Assembly (NCBI RefSeq): GCF_000718135.1
Contig: NZ_JOEM01000016.1
Location: 1 to 64,000 of the forward strand
DNA length: 64,000 nucleotides
Source of the DNA: Streptomyces cyaneofuscatus
GTDB lineage: Bacteria; Actinomycetota; Actinomycetes; Streptomycetales; Streptomycetaceae
Direction of reading: 5' to 3'
Both the position numbers and the translations under genes were made by a program. This document shows, in pieces, positions 44,928 to 54,177 of the stretch. The notes beneath the pieces are model-generated. The model had not been told where the DNA came from. It saw only the letters and a list, made by a program, of their open reading frames with translations, and searched no databases. Position 1 is the stretch's first letter. Each line of letters opens with the position of its first letter.

Positions 44928-45949
44928 CCACAGCCACCCGAAGAATCACCAAGCAGGCGGCCACCGGCGCGCTGACCGGGCTCGCGCTCGGTGACGCGCT
45001 GGGCTTCCCCACCGAGTTCAACGACGTCCCCGCCATCCTCGCCAAGTTCGGCCCCTGGCAGCAGATGGCCCTGCCGACCCCCGCGATCGTCACCGACGAC
45101 ACCCAGATGACGATCGCGCTGGGCCGTGGCATCCGCACCGCCATGGACAGCGGACTGCTCACCCCGGAGCGGATGGTGGACCCGGTACGCAGGGAGTTCA
45201 TCGCCTGGTACCACTCGCCGGAGAACAATCGCGCCCCCGGCAACACCTGCCTCACCGCCTGCCGCCTGCTGGAGACCGGCCCGGTCTGGCAGGAGGCGAG
45301 CCAGACCCGCTCCAAGGGCTGCGGCGCCAACATGCGGGTCGCCCCCATCGGCCTCGTCCCCGGCCTCAGCGACGAACAGCGCGCCGGCGCCGCCCAGCTC
45401 CAGGCCGCCCTGACCCACGGCCACCCCACCGCCCTGGCCGCCTCCGACCTGACCGCCCGTGCGGTCTTCCTGCTCGCCCAGGGCGCCGAACCGCTCGGCC
45501 TGATCGGCCGGCTGCGCAGCTACGCGTACGAGAACACCGGCCGCTACCACACCCGTTGGCTCGGCGACCTGTGGCGCTACGCCGGGGACACCTCACCCGA
45601 GGCGTTCATCAGCCGCGGCTGGGACGAGTGCCAGGTGGCCCTGGCCGCCCTCCAGGAGGCGTTGCGCACCCCGTCCCCGGAGACCGACCCGTGCGAGCGC
45701 ACCGGCGACGGCTGGATCGCCGAGGAGGCCCTCGCCACGGCCCTGCACTGCTTCCTGCTCTTCCCCGAGGACCCGCTCACCGCCCTGCGCCGGGCCGCCT
45801 GCACCCGGGGCGACTCCGACTCGATCGCCTGCCTGGCGGGCGCCTTCGCCGGCGCCCACCTGGGCGCGGGGGCCTGGCCCCAGGAGTGGTCGGAACGCAT
45901 CGAGTACCGCAGCGACCTGCTCTCCCTGGCGGCGCTCTGGGACGCTTGA
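44924..45949 (+). CDS. ADP-ribosylglycohydrolase family protein
   Basis: 341 residues. The fold and metal site of the DraG/ARH family are clear: ALTGLALGDALGFPTEF, TDDTQMTIALGRGI, GCGANMRVAPIGL and, near the end, CTRGDSDSIACLAGAFAGAHL, whose Asp residues bind the metals. Such enzymes remove ADP-ribose from proteins, nucleic acids or small molecules. It is coupled by ATGA to nrtR, so it belongs to the NAD operon and may feed ADP-ribose to the regulator or reverse a modification. The substrate is unknown. Confidence 0.9.
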   Translation: MTTATRRITKQAATGALTGLALGDALGFPTEFNDVPAILAKFGPWQQMALPTPAIVTDDTQMTIALGRGIRTAMDSGLLTPERMVDPVRREFIAWYHSPENNRAPGNTCLTACRLLETGPVWQEASQTRSKGCGANMRVAPIGLVPGLSDEQRAGAAQLQAALTHGHPTALAASDLTARAVFLLAQGAEPLGLIGRLRSYAYENTGRYHTRWLGDLWRYAGDTSPEAFISRGWDECQVALAALQEALRTPSPETDPCERTGDGWIAEEALATALHCFLLFPEDPLTALRRAACTRGDSDSIACLAGAFAGAHLGAGAWPQEWSERIEYRSDLLSLAALWDA

Positions 45950-45952
45950 GCC

Positions 45953-46732
45953 ATGAGCACCTCACCCCTCACCCTGGCGCGGGCCGGCCTGCCGGTCGCC
46001 GACCTGCGCCCGGACCTCGCCCACGCCCCCGGCCCGCTGGTCTTCGCCACGGTCTCCGGCGCCCACCTCTACGGCTTCCCCTCCCGGGACTCGGACGTGG
46101 ACCTGCGGGGGGTCCACGTCCTGCCCGCCGAGGACCTGGTGGGGCTGCACCAGCTGGAGGAGACCCGGACCCGGATGTGGGAGCGGGACGGGGTCGAGAT
46201 GGACCTCGTCACCCACGACCTGCGGAAGTTCGTCCGCCTGATGCTCCGGCCGAACGGCTACGTCCTGGAGCAGCTGCTCTCCCCGCTGGTGGTGCACACG
46301 AGCACCCTCCACACCGAACTGTCCGCCCTCGTCCCCGGCGTACTGACCCGCAACCACGCCCACCACTACCGGGGCTTCGCCGGCACCCAGTGGAGGCTGT
46401 ACGCGAAGACCGGTGAGCTGAAACCGCTGCTCTACACCTTCCGCGCCCTGCTCACCGGCATCCACCTGATGCGCGGCGGGTCCATCCAGGCCCATCTGCC
46501 GACGCTGCTCGGCGAGGTCGACGCCCCCGCGTATCTGCCCGGCCTGATCGAGGCGAAGGCGGAGGCCGAGCACGCGGCGGCGACGGATCTGGACGGCGGA
46601 GCGGTGGCCCGGGACGTCGAGGAGCTGCACCGCGTCCTGGACGAGGCGCAGGACCGCTCCCGGCTGCCGGAGGCCGCGACGGCTCTGGAGGACCTGCACG
46701 ACCTCGTCGTACGGGCGCGGCTCGCGCCCTGA
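45953..46732 (+). CDS. nucleotidyltransferase, polymerase-beta superfamily (YcgL/COG3541-like), first
   Basis: 259 residues, starting 3 bp after the previous stop. The motif SGAHLYGFPSRDSDVDLRGV has the Asp-x-Asp metal site of MNT nucleotidyltransferases and a Ser-Gly in place of the usual Gly-Ser. It lies in the large, little-studied group related to E. coli-type COG3541 proteins. The C-terminal half is helical. Target (RNA, protein or small molecule) unknown. Its place at the end of an NAD/ADP-ribose operon links it to that system. Confidence 0.82.
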   Translation: MSTSPLTLARAGLPVADLRPDLAHAPGPLVFATVSGAHLYGFPSRDSDVDLRGVHVLPAEDLVGLHQLEETRTRMWERDGVEMDLVTHDLRKFVRLMLRPNGYVLEQLLSPLVVHTSTLHTELSALVPGVLTRNHAHHYRGFAGTQWRLYAKTGELKPLLYTFRALLTGIHLMRGGSIQAHLPTLLGEVDAPAYLPGLIEAKAEAEHAAATDLDGGAVARDVEELHRVLDEAQDRSRLPEAATALEDLHDLVVRARLAP

Positions 46733-46742
46733 CGCCTGGCCT

Positions 46743-47429
46743 CTAGGCGGACGTCCGCCGGACCCGTACCAGGAAGTCCTCCACCGCCGCCCGGTCCGGT
46801 CCGGGCGGCAGTGGGGAGGCGTCCGCCGCCGCGTCGTTCTCCTCGGCCAGCCGGTTCATCCGGCGCTCCACCTCCGGCCAGGACACCTCGCCCCGCTTCA
46901 CCGCCAGCAGCCCCTCGCGCGCTTCGCCGACGTCGATGTGCAGCTCGCCCGTGCGCAGCAGGTCCCGGCCGCTCGCCAGCAGCCGCAGCAGGTGCATCGC
47001 GTGCTTCCAGCGGGGCTCCCCGTACTGCCGTACGTCGGCCTCCAGCTTCTTCCGCTGGCCCAGCGCGTAGCGGACGAACGTGGCGTGGGCCAGGCGGGAG
47101 AGGAACGCCCCGCGCAGCTCCAGCAGTTCGCGGCCGGTGTCGTCCACGTACTCCACCAGCGGGGAGTGCAGGCACTCCAGCACGTTCGGGTTGGCCCGCA
47201 GCGCCAGCTCGCAGAAGCGCTCCAGCTCCCAGGAGAACTGTTCGGGAGCTGGGCCCTCGATGTGCGCCGGGGGTTTGTCGAGGCGCCAGAACAGCGGGGT
47301 GGGGGCCACGAACACGCCCCGCCGGTCGGTATCGCTGTCCTCCGTCGCCAGACCGAACGCGCGGGAACCCATCACACACGCGTAGACCGTGTGGTCGCGT
47401 ACGAGAGCCTCGTCGGTGGGAGTGATCAT
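46743..47429 (-). CDS. nucleotidyltransferase, polymerase-beta superfamily (YcgL/COG3541-like), second
   Basis: 228 residues. The catalytic motif is CVMGSRAFGLATEDSDTDRRG with the canonical Gly-Ser and Asp-x-Asp. It is a paralogue of the protein encoded just opposite: same motif order, then a helical region with a conserved ECLHSPLVEY. The two genes converge with a 10-bp gap. ATG 47429 (MITPTDEALVRDH) agrees with the family start but has no clear ribosome site. Function unknown; possibly an accessory end-modifying enzyme of the neighbouring NAD operon. Confidence 0.82.
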   Translation of the reverse strand: MITPTDEALVRDHTVYACVMGSRAFGLATEDSDTDRRGVFVAPTPLFWRLDKPPAHIEGPAPEQFSWELERFCELALRANPNVLECLHSPLVEYVDDTGRELLELRGAFLSRLAHATFVRYALGQRKKLEADVRQYGEPRWKHAMHLLRLLASGRDLLRTGELHIDVGEAREGLLAVKRGEVSWPEVERRMNRLAEENDAAADASPLPPGPDRAAVEDFLVRVRRTSA

Positions 47430-47502
47430 GGCGGCGAGGGTACGGGGGCGGCGGGCCGCCCCGCCCCCGAGATTCCGGCGGCGCACTGAGAAGCCCCGGC
47501 CC

Positions 47503-47967
47503 TCAGCCCAGCCGGATCGCTCCACCCTCGACGGTGATCTGCTCGGCCGGCAGCGGGCGGGTCGCCGGGCCGGCCTCGACCGCCGCGTCCGTGATGGAGA
47601 ACTTGGAGCCGTGGCAGGGGCAGTTGATGGTGCCGTCGCTGACCGTCGAGACGAGGCACTGGGCGTGCGTGCAGACGGCGGAGAAGGCCTTGAACTCACC
47701 CTCCTCCGGCTGCGTCACCACCACTTTCTGCTCCTTGAAGATGGTGCCGCCGCCGACCGGGATGTCGCCCGTCGCGGCGAGCTGCTGACCGCCGCCGGGG
47801 GAGGCCCCGGGCGACGCGGTGTCCGACGCCGTACCCGTCGGCGTACCGCTCGCGTCCCCTCCGCCGCCCTCGTCGGCGGACGACCCGCAGCCGGTCACCA
47901 GGGCGGCGGCGCCCGCCGCGCCCGCGGTCAGGACCGTCCTTCGCCGTGCGTTCGCGTTCATGGGCAT
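47503..47967 (-). CDS. Rieske [2Fe-2S] lipoprotein
   Basis: About 154 residues. N-terminal Tat signal NARRRTVLTAGAAGAAALV then TGC, a lipobox, followed by a Ser/Thr/Gly-rich linker. The Rieske cluster ligands are CTHAQC and CPCHGSKF. Membrane-anchored proteins of this size are common in Streptomyces and probably carry electrons, but no partner oxidoreductase lies nearby. GGAGAG favours the ATG at 47967; 47961 is an alternative. Confidence 0.9.
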   Translation of the reverse strand: MPMNANARRRTVLTAGAAGAAALVTGCGSSADEGGGGDASGTPTGTASDTASPGASPGGGQQLAATGDIPVGGGTIFKEQKVVVTQPEEGEFKAFSAVCTHAQCLVSTVSDGTINCPCHGSKFSITDAAVEAGPATRPLPAEQITVEGGAIRLG

Positions 47968-48107
47968 GGGCTCTCCAGTTGTCGGGCGTGGGGGGCGATC
48001 TCTGCTGGCCATGGTGGTGCCGGGGAGCGCGCAGGTGAAGCAACCGGGCGGGTTCGAGGCACTTCCTGTACAGTCGTCCAGGAAATCGCCCCCGGGAGGC
48101 CGACGTC

Positions 48108-48470
48108 ATGCACATCACCGCTCAGGTCCTGGTCGCGCTCGTCGCGCTGATCCACGCCTACTTCCTCGTCCTGGAGATGTTCCTCTGGGACACCGACCGC
48201 GGCCGCAAGGCCTTCGGTACGACTCCCGCCTTCTCCCGGGAGAGCGCCACCCTCGCCGCCAACCAGGGCCTCTACAACGGGTTCATGGCCGCCGGTCTGG
48301 TCTGGGGACTCATCGCCGCCGACCCCGTCGCGTACCAGGCGCAGGTCTTCTTCCTGAGCTGCCTGATCGTCGCCGGGGTCTACGGGGCCGCCACCGTGAG
48401 CCGGAAGATCCTGTACGTCCAGGCCGTGCCGTCCGCGCTCGCCCTCGGCGCCGTCCTGCTCGCGGGCTGA
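48108..48470 (+). CDS. DUF1304 membrane protein
   Basis: 120 residues, four predicted membrane helices: VLVALVALIHAYFLVLEMFLW, NGFMAAGLVWGLIA, VFFLSCLIVAGVYGAATV and VPSALALGAVLLAG. The WDTDRGRKAFG and NQGLYNGF motifs define DUF1304. Function unknown. It ends 12 bp before a TetR gene, so it may be the regulator's target or simply share its message. Confidence 0.88.
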   Translation: MHITAQVLVALVALIHAYFLVLEMFLWDTDRGRKAFGTTPAFSRESATLAANQGLYNGFMAAGLVWGLIAADPVAYQAQVFFLSCLIVAGVYGAATVSRKILYVQAVPSALALGAVLLAG

Positions 48471-48482
48471 GATCCTGGGCCG

Positions 48483-49085
48483 ATGAGCCCCGCAGTGACC
48501 GACGGCAGCGCCGACCCCCGTACCGCACGCACCCGGGCCAAGCTCCGCGCCGCCCTGCTCGCCGCCTGCGAGCACCGGCCACTCGAACAGGTCAGCGTGG
48601 CGCAGGTGGTCCGCGGGGCCGGCGTCGGGCGGGCCACCTTCTACCTCCACTACGACGACCTGCACGCCCTCGCGGTGGACGCCTGCGCCGAGGTCGTCAC
48701 CGAAGCCGTCGACGCCCTGCACGCCTGGGACGGCGCACCGCCCGGCCCCGACGCGCCCCCGGCCCCGCTCGCCGCTCTCCTCGCGTCCGTCCACACCCGG
48801 GCGCCCGTCTACCGCAGCCTGCTCCGCGAGGGCGGCGGCGGGCCCCTCGGCGAGCTGCTTCACCGGGAGCTGCGGCGGCGCAGCCTCGACGAGCTGACCG
48901 CCCGCCGCCCGGCGGAGACCGGACACGACCTCACCGCGAGCGCCGTCGCCGGGCTCTTCACCGGCGTCCTCGCCGACTGGGTGCACGGGCGCACCACCGC
49001 GACGCCGGAACACCTCGCCGGCCGGATCTGGCGCATGCTCCTCGCCGTCCACGCCACCGCCCGTCTCACCCAGAGAGCGCGGTGA
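48483..49085 (+). CDS. TetR family transcriptional regulator
   Basis: 200 residues. The N-terminal helix-turn-helix is plain (RTRAKLRAALLAACEHRPL, then VAQVVRGAGVGRATFYLHYDD). The C-terminal ligand-binding domain is unremarkable. It is likely co-transcribed with the DUF1304 gene and probably autoregulates; no palindrome was found in the 12-bp gap. Confidence 0.9.
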   Translation: MSPAVTDGSADPRTARTRAKLRAALLAACEHRPLEQVSVAQVVRGAGVGRATFYLHYDDLHALAVDACAEVVTEAVDALHAWDGAPPGPDAPPAPLAALLASVHTRAPVYRSLLREGGGGPLGELLHRELRRRSLDELTARRPAETGHDLTASAVAGLFTGVLADWVHGRTTATPEHLAGRIWRMLLAVHATARLTQRAR

Positions 49086-49153
49086 CCGGGCCCGGCGCCT
49101 CCCCTCTAGGGTGATCAGGAGCAGTGCGGAAGTGAACGAGCAAGGAGTACGAC

Positions 49154-49516
49154 GTGGCGGTACGAGCGGTCCGAGGCGCCGTCCAGCTGGAGCGGGACGA
49201 GGCCGGGCACATGGACGAGCGGGTCGGTGAGCTGCTCACGGCCGTCCTGGAACGCAACGAGCTGGTCGCCGACGACCTGATCAGCATCTGGTTCACCGCC
49301 ACCCCCGACCTGCACAGCGACTTCCCGGCCGCCGCCGCGCGCGGCCTCGGGATCGTCGACGTCCCCCTGATCTGCGCCCAGGAGCTGGACATCGAGGGCG
49401 CCATGCCCCGCGTCGTCCGCCTCCTCGCCCACGTCGAGACCTATCTCTCGCGTGCGGAGATCAGCCACGTCTACCTCGGCGCCACCGCCGCCCTGCGCAA
49501 GGACATCGCCCAGTGA
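49154..49516 (+). CDS. aroH: chorismate mutase, AroH type
   Basis: A 120-residue monofunctional AroH-class chorismate mutase (trimeric, pseudo-alpha/beta-barrel fold). It begins VRAVRGAVQLERDE and has VPLICAQELDIEGAMPRVVR and SHVYLGATAALRKDI, as in Bacillus AroH. It makes prephenate, the substrate of the next gene's product. AAGGAG precedes the GTG. The stop overlaps the tyrA GTG (GTGA). Confidence 0.95.
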   Translation: MAVRAVRGAVQLERDEAGHMDERVGELLTAVLERNELVADDLISIWFTATPDLHSDFPAAAARGLGIVDVPLICAQELDIEGAMPRVVRLLAHVETYLSRAEISHVYLGATAALRKDIAQ

Positions 49517-50598
49517 GAACCGCCCTCGTCATCGGAACCGGCCTCGTCGGCACCTCCGCCGCCCTCGCGCTCTCCGGCCGCTCCGTCCACGTCCACCTCG
49601 TCGACCACGACCCCGAGTCGGCCCGCACGGCGGCCGCGCTCGGCGCCGGCAGCGACGAGCCGCCGGGGGGCCGGGTCGACCTGGCGGTCATCGCCGTACC
49701 GCCCGCCCACACGGCCACCGTCCTGGCCCGGGCCATGCGGGACGGGGTGGCCCGGGGCTACCTGGACGTCGCCAGCGTCAAGGGCGGCCCGCGCCGCGAG
49801 CTGGAGGCGATGGGCCTCGACCTCTCCCCGTACATCGGTACGCACCCGATGGCGGGCAAGGAGCGCTCGGGGCCGCTCGCCGCCACCGGCGACCTCTTCG
49901 AGGGGCGCCCCTGGGTCCTCACCCCGACCCGGGACACCGACACCGAGGTCCTCAACCTCGCGCTGGAGCTGGTCGCACTCTGCCGGGCCGTCCCCGTGGT
50001 CATGGACGCCGACGCCCACGACCGGGCCGTCGCCCTCGTCTCCCACACCCCGCAGCTGATCTCCTCCATGGTCGCCGCGCGCCTTGAGGAGGCCGACGAG
50101 ACCGCCGTACGCCTGTGCGGCCAGGGCATCCGCGACGTGACCCGGATCGCCGCGTCGGACCCCCGGATGTGGGTGGAGATCCTCTCCGCCAACCCCGGAC
50201 CGGTCGCCGACGTGCTGGCCGGGGTCGCCGCCGACCTGGAGGAGACGGTGACCGCGCTGCGCGGCCTGCACTCCGCCGACGAGGAGAAGCGGCGTGCGGG
50301 CACCGACGCCATCGAGGACGTCCTGCGCCGCGGCAACGCGGGCCGCGTCCGGGTCCCCGGCAAGCACGGCGCGGCCCCCGCCGCGTACGAGACCGTGGCC
50401 GTCCTCATCGGCGACAAGCCGGGCGAGCTCGCCTCGATCTTCGCCGACGCGGGCCGGGCCGGGGTCAACATCGAGGACGTCCGCATCGAGCACGCCACCG
50501 GGCAGCAGGCGGGCCTGGTCCAGCTCATGGTCGTACCGAGCGCGGCCCCCGTGCTCGCGGCGGCCCTGACCGAGCGCGGCTGGTCGGTCCGCAACTGA
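49513..50598 (+). CDS. tyrA: prephenate dehydrogenase
   Basis: 361 residues. NAD-binding Rossmann motif ALVIGTGLVGTSAALAL, prephenate-binding region GTHPMAGKERSG, and DADAHDRAVALVSHTPQLIS. A C-terminal ACT domain (AVLIGDKPGELASIFADAGR) should give tyrosine feedback control. It makes 4-hydroxyphenylpyruvate for tyrosine, receiving prephenate from the coupled AroH. Confidence 0.95.
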   Translation: MRTALVIGTGLVGTSAALALSGRSVHVHLVDHDPESARTAAALGAGSDEPPGGRVDLAVIAVPPAHTATVLARAMRDGVARGYLDVASVKGGPRRELEAMGLDLSPYIGTHPMAGKERSGPLAATGDLFEGRPWVLTPTRDTDTEVLNLALELVALCRAVPVVMDADAHDRAVALVSHTPQLISSMVAARLEEADETAVRLCGQGIRDVTRIAASDPRMWVEILSANPGPVADVLAGVAADLEETVTALRGLHSADEEKRRAGTDAIEDVLRRGNAGRVRVPGKHGAAPAAYETVAVLIGDKPGELASIFADAGRAGVNIEDVRIEHATGQQAGLVQLMVVPSAAPVLAAALTERGWSVRN

Positions 50599-50756
50599 GG
50601 CCGGTGGGGGAGGCGGCGCCCGGCGCCACCCCCGTACGGGGACGGAGCCTCCCCCGTACGGGGTACAAGGGCGCGCCCGGCACTCGGTAACCTGGTACAA
50701 GGCCGCCCTCAGGCCTGTCCGTCCCCACCCCGTGTACCAGGAAGGTGTCCACCACC

Positions 50757-51440
50757 GTGGAAACCGCAAGCTCCGCCGTGATCGTCGCCATCGACGGGCC
50801 TTCGGGCACCGGAAAGTCGAGCACCTCCAAGGCCGTCGCCGCCAAGCTCGGCCTGAGCTACCTGGACACGGGCGCGCAGTACCGGGCCATCACCTGGTGG
50901 ATGCTGACCAACGGCATCGACGTGAACAGCCCCGCCGAGATCGCGACCGCGGCCGCCAAGCCCGTGATCATCTCCGGCACCGACCCGACCGGCCCGACGA
51001 TCACCGTCGACGGCGAGGACGCCTCGGGCCCGATCCGCACCCAGGAGGTCACCTCCAAGGTCAGCGCCGTCAGCGCGGTCCCCGAGGTGCGCACGATCAT
51101 CACCGAGCTCCAGCGCTCCATCGCCGCGGGCGCCGTGGGCGGCATCGTCGTCGAGGGCCGCGACATCGGCACCACCGTGCTGCCCGACGCCGACCTCAAG
51201 ATCTTCCTCACCGCCTCCCCGGAGGCCCGCGCCGCCCGCCGCAGCGGTGAGGTCAAGGGCTCCGACCTCGCCGCCACCCGCGAGGCCCTGATTCTGCGGG
51301 ACGCCGCCGACTCCGGCCGGAAGACCTCCCCCCTCGCCAAGGCGGACGACGCCGTCGAGGTGGACACCACCGACCTGACCCTCCAGCAGGTCATCGAGTG
51401 CGTCGTCACCCTCGTCGAGGAGAAGCGGACCGCCGCGTGA
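50757..51440 (+). CDS. cmk: cytidylate kinase
   Basis: About 227 residues; phosphorylates CMP and dCMP. Walker A AIDGPSGTGKSSTSKAVA, YLDTGAQYRAITWW, VEGRDIGTTVLPDA and the Arg-rich LID region are all present. The first in-frame GTG (50745) lies within the GGAAGG ribosome site, so the GTG at 50757 (METASS) is preferred. It overlaps plsC by GTGA. cmk-plsC-der is a conserved Gram-positive order. Confidence 0.94.
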   Translation: METASSAVIVAIDGPSGTGKSSTSKAVAAKLGLSYLDTGAQYRAITWWMLTNGIDVNSPAEIATAAAKPVIISGTDPTGPTITVDGEDASGPIRTQEVTSKVSAVSAVPEVRTIITELQRSIAAGAVGGIVVEGRDIGTTVLPDADLKIFLTASPEARAARRSGEVKGSDLAATREALILRDAADSGRKTSPLAKADDAVEVDTTDLTLQQVIECVVTLVEEKRTAA

Positions 51441-52093
51441 GTGACGCCACGGGGGCGCCCACACTGCGCGGAGCCGCGGTCGGGCGAGGGATCGGCATCG
51501 GCCTGATGTACGGGCTGTGGAAGCCCCGCGTGCTCGGCGCGTGGCGCGTGCCCGCCGCCGGACCCGTCATACTCGCGGTGAACCACTCCCACAACATCGA
51601 CGGACCGATGCTGATGGGGACCGCACCCCGGCCGGTGCACTTCCTGATCAAGAAGGAGGCGTTCGTCGGCCCCCTCGACCCGTTCCTGCACGGGATCGGC
51701 CAGATCGAGGTGGACCGTACGACCGTCGACCGCACCGCCATCGGCCACGCGCTGGGTGTGCTGGCGGACGGCGGAGCGCTCGGGATCTTCCCGGAGGGCA
51801 CCCGGGGCGAAGGTGACTTCGCCTCGCTGCGGGCCGGACTCGCGTACTTCGCGGTACGGGGCGGGGCGCCCATCGTCCCCGTCGCCGTCCTGGGAAGCAC
51901 CGAGCGGCGCGGGCGGTTGATACGGGGGCTGCCCCCGCTGCGCAGCCGGGTCGACGTCGTCTTCGGTGACGCGTTCGACGCGAGCGCCGGCGACGGGCGG
52001 CGTACGCGCAAGGCGCTGGACGAGGCGACCCTGCGGATCCAGGCGAAGCTCACCGCCCACCTGGAAAGTGCCAAGCGCCTCACCGGGCGATAG
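51437..52093 (+). CDS. lysophospholipid acyltransferase (PlsC family)
   Basis: A 218-residue 1-acyl-glycerol-3-phosphate acyltransferase-like protein. The HX4D motif is NHSHNIDG, the glycerol-phosphate motif is FPEGTRGEG, and a short hydrophobic segment precedes them (VILAV). It makes phosphatidic acid at the inner face of the membrane. Start and stop overlaps tie it to cmk. Confidence 0.9.
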   Translation: MSDATGAPTLRGAAVGRGIGIGLMYGLWKPRVLGAWRVPAAGPVILAVNHSHNIDGPMLMGTAPRPVHFLIKKEAFVGPLDPFLHGIGQIEVDRTTVDRTAIGHALGVLADGGALGIFPEGTRGEGDFASLRAGLAYFAVRGGAPIVPVAVLGSTERRGRLIRGLPPLRSRVDVVFGDAFDASAGDGRRTRKALDEATLRIQAKLTAHLESAKRLTGR

Positions 52094-52171
52094 GCCAGAC
52101 TTGACCTGACTTGAGTAGTGGACGGCGCTGATCGCGGTCCATCGATGATGATGCAAAGAGGAACGGACTTC

Positions 52172-53641
52172 ATGAACGACCAGATTCACTCCGGCGGCTC
52201 GGACCACGAGCACGGAGAACTTGGCGATGCCGAGTACGCGGAGTTCATGGAGCTCGCCGCGCAGGAGGGCTTCGACCCCGAAGAGGTCGAGGGCGCCCTT
52301 GGTGAGGCCGGTCACGGCCCGCTCCCCGTGCTCGCCATCGTCGGCCGCCCCAATGTCGGCAAGTCGACCCTGGTGAACCGGATCATCGGCCGCCGTGAGG
52401 CCGTCGTGCAGGACAAGCCCGGCGTCACCCGCGACCGCGTCAGCTACGAGGCCGAGTGGGCCGGCCGCCGCTTCAAGGTCATGGACACCGGCGGCTGGGA
52501 GCAGGACGTGCTGGGCCTCGACGCCTCCGTCGCCGCCCAGGCGGAGTACGCCATCGAGACGGCCGACGCCGTCGTCTTCGTGGTCGACGCGACCGTCGGC
52601 GCCACCGACACCGACGAGGCCGTCGTCAAGCTGCTGCGCCGGGCCGGCAAGCCCGTCGTGCTCTGCGCCAACAAGGTCGACGGCCAGAGCGGCGAGGCCG
52701 ACGCCACCGCCCTGTGGTCGCTCGGCCTCGGCGAGCCCTACCCGGTCTCCTCGCTGCACGGCCGCGGCACCGGCGACATGCTGGACGCCGTCCTCGAAGC
52801 CCTCCCGGACGCCCCGGAGCAGAAGTTCGGCACCGCGCTGGGCGGCCCCCGCCGCATCGCGCTGATCGGCCGTCCGAACGTCGGCAAGTCCTCCCTGCTG
52901 AACAAGGTCGCGGGCGAGGACCGGGTCGTCGTCAACGAACAGGCCGGCACCACCCGCGACCCGGTCGACGAGCTGATCAAGCTCGGCGGCATCACCTGGA
53001 AGTTCATCGACACGGCCGGCATCCGCCGCCGCGTGCACCTCCAGGAAGGCGCGGACTACTACGCCTCGCTCCGTACGGCAGCCGCCGTGGAGAAGGCCGA
53101 GGTCGCCGTCGTCCTGATCGACTCCAGCGAGTCCATCAGCGTCCAGGACCAGCGGATCATCACCATGGCCGTGGAGGCCGGGCGCGCCATCGTCGTCGCC
53201 TTCAACAAGTGGGACACCCTCGACGAGGAGCGCCGCTACTACCTGGAACGCGAGATCGAGACGGAGCTCGCGCAGATCTCCTGGGCCCCCCGGGTCAACG
53301 TCTCGGCCCTCACCGGCCGGCACATGGAGAAGCTCGTCCCGGCGATCGAGACCGCGATCGAGGGCTGGGAGACCCGCGTCCCCACCGGCCGGCTGAACGC
53401 CTTCCTCGGTGAGATCGTCGCCTCCCACCCGCACCCGATCCGCGGTGGCAAGCAGCCGCGCATCCTGTTCGGCACCCAGGCGGGCACCAAGCCGCCGCGG
53501 TTCGTGCTGTTCGCCTCCGGCTTCCTGGAGCACGGCTACCGCCGCTTCGTCGAGCGCCGGCTGCGCGAGGAGTTCGGCTTCGAGGGCACCCCGATCCACA
53601 TCTCGGTCCGGGTCCGCGAGAAGCGCGGCCGCAACAAGTAG
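52172..53641 (+). CDS. der: ribosome biogenesis GTPase Der (EngA)
   Basis: 489 residues with two tandem GTPase domains: GRPNVGKST at about 58 and GRPNVGKSS at about 233, each with a DTGG/DTAG switch motif and NKVD/NKWD specificity motifs. A C-terminal KH-like domain follows (about 390 on). It acts in assembly of the 50S subunit. An acidic N-terminal extension of about 50 residues ([20 protein letters not shown]) is typical of actinobacteria. GAGGA precedes ATG 52172; ATGs at 52145-52151 are weaker alternatives. Confidence 0.96.
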   Translation: MNDQIHSGGSDHEHGELGDAEYAEFMELAAQEGFDPEEVEGALGEAGHGPLPVLAIVGRPNVGKSTLVNRIIGRREAVVQDKPGVTRDRVSYEAEWAGRRFKVMDTGGWEQDVLGLDASVAAQAEYAIETADAVVFVVDATVGATDTDEAVVKLLRRAGKPVVLCANKVDGQSGEADATALWSLGLGEPYPVSSLHGRGTGDMLDAVLEALPDAPEQKFGTALGGPRRIALIGRPNVGKSSLLNKVAGEDRVVVNEQAGTTRDPVDELIKLGGITWKFIDTAGIRRRVHLQEGADYYASLRTAAAVEKAEVAVVLIDSSESISVQDQRIITMAVEAGRAIVVAFNKWDTLDEERRYYLEREIETELAQISWAPRVNVSALTGRHMEKLVPAIETAIEGWETRVPTGRLNAFLGEIVASHPHPIRGGKQPRILFGTQAGTKPPRFVLFASGFLEHGYRRFVERRLREEFGFEGTPIHISVRVREKRGRNK

Positions 53642-53645
53642 CGCC

Positions 53646-53700
53646 TACGGGAGAGCCCCGGCACGATCCGTACGAAGGATCGTGCCGGGGCTCTCCCGTA
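53646..53700. terminator. strong bidirectional terminator after der
   Basis: A 24-bp perfect stem (53646-53669 with 53677-53700) with a 7-nt loop, between the der stop and the convergent unknown gene ending at 53708. Confidence 0.92.
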
Positions 53701-53707
53701 CCCGCTC

Positions 53708-54175
53708 TCAGGACTCCCGGGTCCCCGGCGGAAGTGCCGCGGGCAGGGGACGCCCGGCGTGCCGGCCGACCCGCTGCCAGGAGCCGAGGGTTCCGGTGTG
53801 CTGGCTCTGGACGCTGCTGCCGGTCCCGGTGTGGCGGCTCTGACCGGCCGGGGAGGAGTGGCTGCCGCCCAGCGGGGCCCGGGAGGCGAACATCCCGGCG
53901 CCGAAGGCCGGGAAGCGGAGGTTCTCCTCACCGCTCCGGTCACCCGGCAACGCCCGGAACGAGCGCCGGTACTCGGAGTACAGCGCGTCGTAGATCGGGG
54001 TGGCGGACGTGCCCACCGATGGCTCCTGCGAGGGACGCATGGCAGGAATCTGGCTCTGGTGCTGGCGGGAGGGGTCGTATGAGTGCACGTAGGTGCCAAC
54101 GACCTCATCGCCCGTCGGATGCGGTCCCGCCGGAGAAATCGCTGTTCGGCGGGGGTGCCCGAGCGGGGCGGACAT
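53708..54175 (-). CDS. conserved Streptomyces hypothetical protein
   Basis: 155 residues, not recognised. The first third is basic and polar (MSAPLGHPRRTAISPAG), then a helical patch YDALYSEYRRSFRALPGDRS and an ordered core LRFPAFGAGMFAS; the end is Ser/Gly/Thr-rich then basic (WQRVGRHAGRPLP). No signal peptide or helix long enough to span a membrane. It starts 2 bp after the stop of the gene upstream and surely shares its message. Confidence 0.72.
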   Translation of the reverse strand: MSAPLGHPRRTAISPAGPHPTGDEVVGTYVHSYDPSRQHQSQIPAMRPSQEPSVGTSATPIYDALYSEYRRSFRALPGDRSGEENLRFPAFGAGMFASRAPLGGSHSSPAGQSRHTGTGSSVQSQHTGTLGSWQRVGRHAGRPLPAALPPGTRES

Positions 54176-54177
54176 GA

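Noticed and set aside
42398-49085. Considered a classical toxin-antitoxin module (MNT nucleotidyltransferase with HEPN toxin)
   Set aside because: No HEPN-type partner is present; the two nucleotidyltransferases are paralogues of a larger-size family and the other genes are NAD metabolism.
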